5,352 nt of DNA. Source: BHER01 sp051652245 (lineage in GTDB: Bacteria; Bacillota_I; Bacilli_A; Culicoidibacterales; Culicoidibacteraceae). The stretch spans positions 1 to 5,352 of the forward strand of contig JBOFTV010000012.1 of assembly GCA_051652245.1 (NCBI GenBank). The letters run 5' to 3'. The notes beneath the pieces are model-generated. The model was not told the origin of the DNA and did no database searches. It saw only the letters and a list, made by a program, of their open reading frames with translations. Shown here piece by piece: positions 1 through 5,132 of this stretch. A program made the position numbers and the translations under genes. How positions within the stretch are numbered: the first letter of the stretch is position 1; the number at the start of each line of letters is the position of its first letter.

Positions 1-95
1 GTCAGCATGCGGTTAGAAGTCAGCGCGTTTGTTTAGAATTAGAAAATGCTGGATACAAAGTCGTTAACGTCCTAGGCGGAATGAGTATTTATTAA
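1..95 (+). CDS. Rhodanese-like domain protein, C-terminal end (partial)
   Basis: Only the last 30 codons are present, read from base 3 to a TAA at 93-95; the start lies to the left of the window. The residues read QHAVRSQRVCLELENAGY, then KVVNVLGGMSIY. This is the typical end of a single-domain rhodanese: the active-site loop C-x-x-G/A-x-R-S, a helix ending in 'L...GY', and the closing strand 'V.N..GGM..W/Y'. The catalytic cysteine would be the codon just before the window, so it cannot be checked. Rhodaneses carry sulfur as a cysteine persulfide and are usually cytoplasmic; the substrate cannot be told from this piece. The next gene begins 21 bp downstream in the same direction, so the two may be co-transcribed. 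Confidence rests on the pattern of a short fragment. Confidence 0.72.
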   Translation, partial: QHAVRSQRVCLELENAGYKVVNVLGGMSIY

Positions 96-116
96 GTAAA
101 AAAAAGAGGTGGAAAG

Positions 117-620
117 ATGAAAATTGCATTTTTAGACCGTGATGGAACAATTATTAAGGACTACCCCGATAAATTATGGCAAAAGCAAACAGAACCAGAG
201 TTTTTGCCGCATAGTTTTGCGGCAATTCGAAAATTTATTACGAGTGGCTATCAGATTATTATTGTCACAAATCAGTATTTAATAAGTGATGGTATTATTA
301 GTTTGGAGCAATTTGAACAGTTTCATCACAGGTTTCTAGCAGAAATGAAACTAAATGGCTGTGAGGTGCTTGCAACATATTATTGCCCCCATAATGATTT
401 AGCTAATTGTGCTTGCAAAAAACCAAAACCGGGAATGATTAATCAGGCATTATCAAACTTTCCTCAAATTATACTTGAAGATTCGTTTTACGCAGGCGAT
501 TCAATTGTTGATATCCAATTAGCAAGGCAGTTTAACCTAAAAATGTATGGAATTGGAGTAGGCGAAAATGATGCTGATGTAACCTTAGTTACATCGCTAC
601 TAGACATCGCAAGCGGTTAA
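117..620 (+). CDS. HAD-IIIA family phosphatase (GmhB/HisB-N-like), zinc-binding
   Basis: A 167-residue cytoplasmic phosphohydrolase of the HAD superfamily, subfamily IIIA, the group of D-glycero-D-manno-heptose-1,7-bisphosphate phosphatase (GmhB) and histidinol-phosphatase. All four HAD motifs are visible. Motif I is FLDRDGT with nucleophile D7 and acid/base D9. Motif II is T51 in IIIVTNQ. Motif III is K102 in CKKPKPGM. Motif IV is GDSIVD with D128 and D132. A GmhB-type zinc site is present as C90-x-H92 and C98-x-C100, with only five residues between the halves. The length is normal for a stand-alone enzyme. The ATG at 117 is supported by AGAGGTGG at 105-112, which resembles the 16S anti-SD complement. 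The gene sits between a rhodanese gene and a cupin gene on the same strand. The motifs show a sugar- or histidinol-phosphate type phosphatase, but the substrate is not known. No heptose or histidine gene is seen nearby, so I give no symbol. Confidence 0.9.
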   Translation: MKIAFLDRDGTIIKDYPDKLWQKQTEPEFLPHSFAAIRKFITSGYQIIIVTNQYLISDGIISLEQFEQFHHRFLAEMKLNGCEVLATYYCPHNDLANCACKKPKPGMINQALSNFPQIILEDSFYAGDSIVDIQLARQFNLKMYGIGVGENDADVTLVTSLLDIASG

Positions 621-667
621 TGAAATCAGGGCGGAACAATTAGATATTAGAGAAGGAGCAAAAAACA

Positions 668-1147
668 ATGGATAAGCAAAAATGGATTGAAGAACTAGGA
701 TTAACTGAACATGTAGAAGGCGGCTGGTACAATCTTTGCTACACGTCGAATAAGCGGATTGAAAATGGAAACGGTGCACAACGGCCAAGTGCTACAAGCA
801 TCTATTTTTTACTAGAAGCTGGAAACTTTTCGGCATTTCACCGACTACAAGCGGATGAAATTTGGTATTATCACTGTGGAAGCCCCTTCCATATCATTGG
901 AATTGACCTAAAAGGGAAATTACATCATTATCATCTAGGTAAGAATATTGAAGTGGGTGAAAAATTACAAGTAGTCATCCCTAAAGGTTGGATTTTTGGT
1001 TCGTATGTCGAAAAAGAATTTGGCATTGTTGGTTGCATGGTTACACCCGGTTTTGAGTATGCTGATTTTGAATTATTTACAGCACAGGCACTACTAGAAA
1101 AATATCCGGAGCATCATGAAATGATTAATAAATTAACCAGAAAGTAG
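668..1147 (+). CDS. DUF985 cupin-fold protein (YML079W-like)
   Basis: A 159-residue soluble protein of the cupin_5/DUF985 family, whose yeast member YML079W has a cupin barrel resembling the dTDP-sugar epimerase RmlC. The biochemical role of the family is not established. Family marks are: an N-terminal helix ending in EHVEGGWY (about 14-21); the strand SATSIYFLLE (41-50); the core SAFHRLQADEIWYYHCG (55-71) with H58, D63, E64, W66 and H69; the second cupin half around VVIPKGWIFG (102-111); and the closing VTPGFEYADFEL (125-136). The length is normal. The ATG start is preceded by AGAAGGAG at 651-658 with 9-nt spacing. It begins 47 bp after the HAD gene and 54 bp before the BadF-type kinase gene, all on the same strand, which suggests one transcript. 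No signal peptide or membrane segment is seen. Family assignment is secure; function is open. Confidence 0.9.
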   Translation: MDKQKWIEELGLTEHVEGGWYNLCYTSNKRIENGNGAQRPSATSIYFLLEAGNFSAFHRLQADEIWYYHCGSPFHIIGIDLKGKLHHYHLGKNIEVGEKLQVVIPKGWIFGSYVEKEFGIVGCMVTPGFEYADFELFTAQALLEKYPEHHEMINKLTRK

Positions 1148-1201
1148 TCAATCTAACTTAAGGAAGCACAAGCATGTTAGCTAAGGAAAGAAGGATAACA
1201 A

Positions 1202-2071
1202 ATGAGCATTATAATTGGTATAGATGCAGGCGGTACAAAAACAAAAATTGTTGCCTATGATCAAACAGGAAACGTGATAAAAAGACTAACAACACAAGGA
1301 GCAAATCTTGCGAATGATAAACAAACTGCCATAGACATAATTTCAGCAGGAATAGCTGAAGTAGCGGATGATAAAATAGCAATCAAGAAAGTTGCAATTG
1401 GCATGGCAGGAGTGGTTAATAACCCCCTAGCTCCAACATTAATTACAGCAATTGAAAACCGCTGGAATTGTTTAGTTTTGCTCGATAATGATGTTATTTT
1501 TGCGCATAAAGCAATTTTTGAAAATGGTTCGGGTCTATTACTTAGCGCTGGAACCGGATCAATTGCGATTATTAGAGAAAATCAAATGGAGCAATATCAG
1601 ATAATTGGCGGCTATGGGCATCTTTTTGGTGATGAAGCTAGCGGCTATGACATTGCCAGAAGAGCAATTGTCTACTGCACATTACAGCATGATTTAGGTG
1701 AAAAAGATGTGTTCTATGAAGCAATTTTAACGGAAGTAAAACAAGACAACATTAGACTTGCAATTCCTTGGTTATACAAGGCAACTAAGGGGGAAGTAGC
1801 AGGACTAGCAACAGTAGTTGCAGAATTAGCCCAAAAAAATAATAAAGTGGCGCACAAAATTTTAGAAGAAAGCGTCTCCACATATCTCAATCATATAATC
1901 AAGGTCATCAAACAGCGAAAACTAAACGTATCCTCTTTTGGACTATGGGGCAGCGTTTTTCAAAAAAACAGGATAATTGCAGACTACATTAACAAAGAAA
2001 TCAAGCAACAGCTTCAATTAACAGCAGTTGAAACAACAACTATCGAGATCACAACAGCTGCTCTTTTTTAA
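1202..2071 (+). CDS. BadF/BadG/BcrA/BcrD ATPase family protein, N-acetylglucosamine/MurNAc kinase-like
   Basis: A 289-residue actin-fold (ASKHA) kinase-like ATPase. In order it shows: the phosphate-1 loop GIDAGGTKTK (6-15); the connect region VAIGMAGVV (64-72); the NDV motif with candidate catalytic base D97 in LLDNDVIFAH (93-102); the phosphate-2 loop SAGTGS (115-120); the family block GGYGHLFGDEASGYDIAR (136-153); and an adenosine-binding segment around LWGSVFQ (248-254). Stand-alone proteins of this size without an iron-sulfur cluster are usually sugar kinases, such as human NAGK or the murein-sugar kinase MurK of Clostridium acetobutylicum. The benzoyl-CoA reductase subunits share only the fold. 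The likely reaction is ATP-dependent phosphorylation of GlcNAc, MurNAc or glucosamine in the cytoplasm. The ATG has AAGGA at 1191-1195, 6 nt upstream. The end is slightly short: it stops at TAALF, close to a T6-A7 run, where relatives commonly have a few more residues. Substrate is inferred. Confidence 0.85.
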   Translation: MSIIIGIDAGGTKTKIVAYDQTGNVIKRLTTQGANLANDKQTAIDIISAGIAEVADDKIAIKKVAIGMAGVVNNPLAPTLITAIENRWNCLVLLDNDVIFAHKAIFENGSGLLLSAGTGSIAIIRENQMEQYQIIGGYGHLFGDEASGYDIARRAIVYCTLQHDLGEKDVFYEAILTEVKQDNIRLAIPWLYKATKGEVAGLATVVAELAQKNNKVAHKILEESVSTYLNHIIKVIKQRKLNVSSFGLWGSVFQKNRIIADYINKEIKQQLQLTAVETTTIEITTAALF

Positions 2072-2089
2072 AAAAATGAAGCAGAAATA

Positions 2090-2118
2090 TCGTCAAATCA
2101 GTCAGAGAATGCTATAAT
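2090..2118 (+). promoter_or_regulatory. Extended -10 promoter for the VOC-mscL unit
   Basis: A perfect -10 hexamer TATAAT lies at 2113-2118 and is preceded by TGC, giving the extended -10 form TGnTATAAT. A -35-like TCGTCA at 2090-2095 (4 of 6 matches to TTGACA) sits exactly 17 nt upstream. Initiation would fall near 2125, about 30 nt before the chosen start of the VOC gene. This suggests that the two downstream genes can be transcribed separately from the kinase gene, although no strong terminator separates them. Confidence 0.75.
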
Positions 2119-2137
2119 AAATTAAAAGTATTAAATG

Positions 2138-2157
2138 AAGGGGAAATGACAATAATG
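2138..2157 (+). promoter_or_regulatory. Ribosome binding site deciding the VOC gene start
   Basis: AAGGGG at 2138-2143 is the only Shine-Dalgarno-like sequence here. It lies 2 nt before the first in-frame ATG (2146), which is too close for initiation, and 11 nt before the second in-frame ATG (2155). The second is therefore preferred, giving an N-terminus of MRKKFEIKK rather than MTIMRKK. Confidence 0.6.
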
Positions 2158-2985
2158 AGAAAAAAATTTGAAATCAAAAAAATAAAACTTAACATCCATA
2201 ACAAAGAAAAAATGAAAAACTTTTATTCAAACATTTTAAAGCTAGTCTTGCTTGAAGAAACAAACAACAAGCTAGTCTATAGTACAAGTAATTCGTGTAG
2301 TCCAATGATTGAACTACACATTCAACCACTTGAAAAAAAAGCAGAGCAGAACATGGGCTTATATCATTTTGCGCTACTATTGCCTCAAAGATCTGATTTA
2401 GGAAGCATCTTATTACATTTTGTTGAAGTCAAATATCCGTTAGTAGGGGCATCAGATCACTTAGTAAGTGAAGCACTGTACCTCAAAGATCCAGAAGGAA
2501 ATGACATTGAAATTTATTGTGACCGCGACCAATCAACGTGGGAATGGGAAAATGACCTTGTCAAAATGGATACAATCCCAATTGATGCGGAAGGTCTTTT
2601 TGCCATTGCGGGTGAATTTAAGGGCTTTCCCCCAGAAACAACACTAGGACACTTACACTTTTATGGTGGTGATTTAATCGCAGGGAATACATTTTTTGGC
2701 AATATATTAGGGCTGGAAGTCGTAGCCAATTTGGGGAAGACAGCACATTTTTATGCGGTCAATAAATATCATCATCAGATCGGTTTTAATATTTGGAAAG
2801 GGACTAACTTACCCAAACATGAAGCTGATATGCTCGGGTTATTTGCCTGGGAAGTGGAAGTAGATGAGTCTACATATACATCAGTCCTAGCTAAATTAGC
2901 AGAAATAGAATACCCGCACGAAGTAAGAAATGCGATAATTTATCTTGGCGATGCTGTCGGGACAACATTAGAGCTTAAAATTTAA
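2155..2985 (+). CDS. Two-domain VOC (glyoxalase/extradiol dioxygenase fold) protein, CatE-like
   Basis: A 276-residue cytoplasmic protein with two vicinal-oxygen-chelate modules, like the CatE/YfiE group of Bacillus annotated as catechol 2,3-dioxygenase. Numbering is from the ATG at 2155; an in-frame ATG at 2146 is less likely. The N-terminal module (about 5-125) has the FYSNILKL helix, GLYHFALLLP (68-77), GASDHLVSEALYLKDPEGN (98-116) and IEIYCDR. A linker with STWEWEND follows. The C-terminal module (about 160-276) has GHLHFY (H166, H168), FFGNILGLEVV, YHHQIGFNIWKG (H206, H207) and a final TLELKI with E273. H166 or H168, one of H206/H207, and E273 are plausible metal ligands. The family is very recognisable, but members of this group rarely have a proven substrate; ring cleavage or detoxification are both possible. 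It is preceded by its own promoter and followed after 16 bp by mscL, so they are probably co-transcribed. No aromatic-degradation genes are nearby, which weakens the catechol reading. Confidence 0.85.
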   Translation: MRKKFEIKKIKLNIHNKEKMKNFYSNILKLVLLEETNNKLVYSTSNSCSPMIELHIQPLEKKAEQNMGLYHFALLLPQRSDLGSILLHFVEVKYPLVGASDHLVSEALYLKDPEGNDIEIYCDRDQSTWEWENDLVKMDTIPIDAEGLFAIAGEFKGFPPETTLGHLHFYGGDLIAGNTFFGNILGLEVVANLGKTAHFYAVNKYHHQIGFNIWKGTNLPKHEADMLGLFAWEVEVDESTYTSVLAKLAEIEYPHEVRNAIIYLGDAVGTTLELKI

Positions 2986-3001
2986 ATTAGGGGGAAATAA
3001 C

Positions 3002-3385
3002 ATGAGGACATTTTTTAAAGAATTTCAGGAATTTATTAGTAAAGGAAGTATTTTAAACTTAGCAGTGGGAGTTATTATTGGTGGTGCTTTTACCGCTATT
3101 GTAACCTCACTGGTGGCAAATATTATCATGCCACTAATTGGCATACTCCTAGGTGGAACCGATTTTACTGCACTTGTATTGGTTGTGGGCAGTGCAAAAT
3201 TAAACTATGGCTTATTTTTACAAGCAATCATTAATTTTATCCTAATAGCTTTTGTTGTATTTAGTGGCGTAAAAATTATTGGGAAACTCAAAAAGTCTGA
3301 GCAACAAGAAGAACAAAATGAAGTTACAACAAATGATTTACTACTGGAAATTAGAGATTTAATTGCCAAGGAAAAGGAAAAATAA
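3002..3385 (+). CDS. mscL: Large-conductance mechanosensitive channel protein MscL
   Basis: A 127-residue membrane protein that forms a homo-oligomeric channel and opens under membrane tension, releasing solutes after hypo-osmotic shock. It shows the full MscL layout: an amphipathic N-terminal helix FFKEFQEFISKG (4-15); TM1 with the signature LNLAVGVIIGGAFTAIVTSL (18-37) followed by VANIIMPLIG (38-47); a short extracellular loop of about 51-68; TM2 around 69-94; and a charged C-terminal helix TNDLLLEIRDLIAKEK. The usual 'VVDLAVG' of the signature reads ILNLAVG here, a D-to-N change. Length is within the normal range and the loop is on the short side. The ATG is preceded by AGGGGG at 2989-2994 with 7-nt spacing. 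It is the second gene of a two-gene unit with the VOC protein and is followed by a bidirectional terminator. Assignment is secure. Confidence 0.97.
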   Translation: MRTFFKEFQEFISKGSILNLAVGVIIGGAFTAIVTSLVANIIMPLIGILLGGTDFTALVLVVGSAKLNYGLFLQAIINFILIAFVVFSGVKIIGKLKKSEQQEEQNEVTTNDLLLEIRDLIAKEKEK

Positions 3386-3399
3386 ACCAAGATAACAAA

Positions 3400-3442
3400 A
3401 AAAGTTTGAATTATCCCAATTTATGGCATAATTCAAACTTTT
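3400..3442. terminator. Bidirectional rho-independent terminator between mscL and xpt
   Basis: A perfect 15-bp inverted repeat: the left arm AAAAGTTTGAATTAT (3400-3414) pairs with the right arm ATAATTCAAACTTTT (3428-3442). The 13-nt centre can add CC/GG pairs after one C-C mismatch. The stem starts in an A run (3397-3403) and ends in a T-rich run (3439-3445), so the RNA of either strand ends in U-rich sequence. It lies 15 bp after the mscL stop and 9 bp after the xpt stop on the opposite strand, as expected for a shared terminator of convergent genes. Confidence 0.9.
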
Positions 3443-3450
3443 CTTATGAA

Positions 3451-4026
3451 CTAGTCTGAAAAATCAATTTTATTTGTGCTTGGAGTAAGTTTCTTAATTC
3501 CCACGAGGCGATAAAGACTTTTGTTAAGTGATTTAAGCTTTTGATATCCTTGTTGAAAATCCTTGGAGATAGCAATACCTGTAGAAACAAGAGTTGAATT
3601 AACTTTATTCAATAATATTTCTGTGCTAATAACAACATTTCCTTCGGCAAGGAAATCATCAAGTAAAATTAATCGCTTATTGGCAACTAGTTTGACTTGT
3701 GTTGTCAAAAAATAGCTATTTTGCTTAGTAAATGAAGTGCATTCTTGTTGAATGAATTTATCACTTTCAAGAAGTACTGGTCGCTTTTTTAAAACAACTA
3801 ATGGTTTATTGGCGTAAAGACTTGCAAACACGCTGGGAGCAATTCCTGATGATTCAACAGTGATAAAACCATCAAAGTCATATTCCTTGTAATATTCCGC
3901 GAAGTTTTTACCGATTGCTTGCATTAAGGGCACATCAACCTGCTCATTTAAAAAGAGACTTACATCTAAAGCGTGTTCTGATAAAACAACACCGTGTTCG
4001 ATAATATATTCTTTTAAAAGTTTCAT
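3451..4026 (-). CDS. xpt: Xanthine phosphoribosyltransferase
   Basis: A cytoplasmic purine-salvage enzyme that makes XMP from xanthine and PRPP. The chosen start gives 191 residues, close to the 194 of Bacillus subtilis Xpt. Numbering from this start: HGVVLSEHALDVSLFLNEQVD (about 11-31) is the conserved N-terminal segment; ESSGIAPS (58-65) is the family loop; SFTKQ (98-102) is a typical Xpt motif; and LILLDDFLAEGN (119-130) is the PRPP-binding motif with the acidic pair D123-D124. The C-terminal ISKDFQQGYQKL matches the xanthine-enzyme end and distinguishes it from adenine phosphoribosyltransferase. An in-frame ATG at 4041 is rejected because its codon runs into the ribosome binding site (ATGGAGG); the ATG at 4026 has ideal spacing. 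It converges on mscL across a shared terminator and diverges from ftsE. No xanthine permease gene follows it, since the gene end meets the terminator. Confidence 0.95.
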   Translation of the reverse strand: MKLLKEYIIEHGVVLSEHALDVSLFLNEQVDVPLMQAIGKNFAEYYKEYDFDGFITVESSGIAPSVFASLYANKPLVVLKKRPVLLESDKFIQQECTSFTKQNSYFLTTQVKLVANKRLILLDDFLAEGNVVISTEILLNKVNSTLVSTGIAISKDFQQGYQKLKSLNKSLYRLVGIKKLTPSTNKIDFSD

Positions 4027-4039
4027 TGTAAAATCCTCC
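4024..4039 (-). promoter_or_regulatory. Ribosome binding site and start codon of xpt
   Basis: On the minus strand GGAGG (complement of 4035-4039) is followed by 8 nt and then ATG (complement of 4024-4026). The upstream in-frame ATG at 4041-4039 shares its last G with this Shine-Dalgarno and so has no binding site of its own. This fixes the xpt start at 4026 and removes five residues (MEDFT) from the longest reading frame. Confidence 0.85.
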
Positions 4040-4062
4040 ATTATTTTTTTAATATAATTGAC

Positions 4063-4091
4063 ATACTACACTATTTATTGCTAAATGTCTA
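4063..4091 (-). promoter_or_regulatory. Probable promoter of xpt
   Basis: On the minus strand TAGACA (complement of 4086-4091, 5 of 6 matches to TTGACA) and TAGTAT (complement of 4063-4068, 4 of 6 matches to TATAAT) are separated by exactly 17 nt. Initiation would be near 4056, giving a leader of about 30 nt. A neighbouring alternative, TTGAAT (4091-4096) with TAGTGT (4068-4073), also at 17 nt, is weaker at the -10. No PurBox-like or riboswitch sequence was recognised. Confidence 0.6.
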
Positions 4092-4148
4092 TTCAACTTC
4101 CGTAAATTTGCAAAAAAAGAAGACATAGGAGAAAAAAGAGGGGTTTTA

Positions 4149-4157
4149 TGGTATAAT
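4149..4157 (+). promoter_or_regulatory. Extended -10 promoter for ftsE-ftsX
   Basis: TATAAT at 4152-4157 is preceded by TGG, giving a consensus extended -10 (TGnTATAAT). No good -35 hexamer is found 16-18 nt upstream, where the sequence is purine-rich (around 4128-4135). An extended -10 can work without one, and the A-rich tract at 4112-4137 may help. Initiation near 4164 would give a leader of about 75 nt ending in the AGGAGG of ftsE. Confidence 0.65.
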
Positions 4158-4238
4158 AATATAGCTAATATAAAAAAATAAGAGGGTTATTTCCCCCAAT
4201 TAGATTATGTGCTAAATAGATACAGGAGGTTTTTATAA

Positions 4239-5132
4239 GTGATTGAACTTAAAAACGTAAGCAAGGTATATAAAAATAAAAAATATGCGTTAAATGACAT
4301 CAATCTTTCAATTGCAGAAGGTGACTTTGTTTATATTGTTGGGCATTCAGGTGCAGGAAAATCAACACTACTAAGACTATTATACCGTCAAGAGAAAGCA
4401 ACAAAAGGGGAAGTTTTAATTGATGGTAAAAATGTTGGTAAAATTAGATTTGGGAGAATTCCAAAATATCGGCGTGAAGTTGGATTTGTCTTTCAAGATT
4501 ACCAGCTGCTTCCACAAAGAACAGCATTTGAAAATGTTGCTTACGCCTTGGAAGTAAGAGGGGAAAGTCGGAAAAACATTCGCCAAAGTGTAAGAGAAAC
4601 GTTACAATTAGTCGGACTGCAAGATAAGGAAAAGCATTATCCCTCACAGCTATCAGGAGGGGAACAACAGCGTGTAGCAATTGCGAGATCAATTGTCAAT
4701 CGGCCCAAAATCCTAATTGCGGATGAGCCAACAGGAAATTTAGACCCTGTTACCTCAAAAACAATATTAGAAGTTTTAGATACGATTAATGCATTGGGAA
4801 CAACAGTTGTTGTTGCAACACATGATCAATATATGGTAAATAATCATCCCAAAAGAACAATAACATTTAAAAATGGTATTGTTTATAATGATGCAATTGA
4901 TGGTGGCTATATTGTTGGAAATGATGATTTTGATGTAACAGAGTTGGTAGAACCAGTAACATCAGCGCTTACAAGCTTTACAAGTGAGATAATCTTAGAA
5001 CAGGAAAAGCAACTTGAAGCTGAGCAAACATGGGAAAACACATTTGAAAAGACACTGTTTAGTGCACTTGAAGAACCAACAACCGAAAATCAGATTCTCT
5101 CAAGAAAAGATAGAAAGAAGGGGGAACAATAG
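4239..5132 (+). CDS. ftsE: Cell division ATP-binding protein FtsE with C-terminal extension
   Basis: The ATPase subunit of the FtsEX ABC-type complex, which sits at the membrane with FtsX and in Gram-positives activates peptidoglycan hydrolases (PcsB or CwlO types) rather than transporting a solute. All ABC motifs are present: Walker A GHSGAGKST (35-43), Q-loop Q86 in FVFQDYQLLP, signature LSGGEQQR (138-145), Walker B ILIADEP (158-164, E163 catalytic), D-loop NLDP (167-170) and switch H195. YRQEKATKGEV (49-59) and ENVAYALEVRG (98-108) are typical of FtsE. Translation begins at GTG, since AGGAGG at 4224-4229 lies 9 nt upstream and no ATG fits. FtsE is normally about 220-230 residues; this one has 297. 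The extra part, from about residue 226, is acidic and low in conserved motifs. The stop overlaps the ftsX start by one base, so the two are translationally coupled. The upstream neighbour is divergent xpt, not prfB as in many Bacillota. Confidence 0.95.
   Translation: MIELKNVSKVYKNKKYALNDINLSIAEGDFVYIVGHSGAGKSTLLRLLYRQEKATKGEVLIDGKNVGKIRFGRIPKYRREVGFVFQDYQLLPQRTAFENVAYALEVRGESRKNIRQSVRETLQLVGLQDKEKHYPSQLSGGEQQRVAIARSIVNRPKILIADEPTGNLDPVTSKTILEVLDTINALGTTVVVATHDQYMVNNHPKRTITFKNGIVYNDAIDGGYIVGNDDFDVTELVEPVTSALTSFTSEIILEQEKQLEAEQTWENTFEKTLFSALEEPTTENQILSRKDRKKGEQ

Noticed and set aside
600..788. Minus-strand reading frame of 62 codons
   Set aside because: It lies over the HAD end and cupin start in antisense, has no ribosome binding site and no family features.
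1153..1190. Near-repeat TAACTTAAGGAA / TTAGCTAAGGAA and a CTAAC...GTTAG pair before the kinase gene
   Set aside because: Short and imperfect. The repeats mostly reflect AAGGA-like ribosome-binding sequence, and the inverted pair is only 5 bp with a large loop.
2058..2084. Possible terminator after the kinase gene: CTGCT and AGCAG flank a T6-A7 run
   Set aside because: The arms pair imperfectly, the centre leaves almost no loop and no T tract follows, so it does not look like an intrinsic terminator.
2146..2154. Upstream ATG for the VOC gene, adding residues MTI
   Set aside because: Only 2 nt separate it from the single Shine-Dalgarno AAGGGG (2138-2143), while the ATG at 2155 has a workable distance.
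3205..3390. Minus-strand reading frame of 61 codons within mscL
   Set aside because: Antisense shadow of a secure gene; low-complexity translation of the MscL C-terminal helix.
4027..4041. Upstream ATG for xpt, adding residues MEDFT
   Set aside because: The ATG at 4041 runs into GGAGG, which is the binding site for the ATG at 4026. The shorter protein also fits the family length.
4058..4086. TTGACA (4058-4063) on the + strand as a second ftsE promoter
   Set aside because: The hexamer at the 17-nt spacing is CTAAAT, a poor -10. The same bases fit better as part of the xpt promoter on the other strand.
4180..4200. GGGTTATTTCCC motif in the ftsE leader as a regulatory hairpin
   Set aside because: Only a 3-bp stem is possible with a 6-nt loop; too weak to support a structure call.
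4444..4692. Minus-strand reading frame of 82 codons within ftsE
   Set aside because: Antisense shadow of the conserved ATPase core, without a start signal or recognisable domain.
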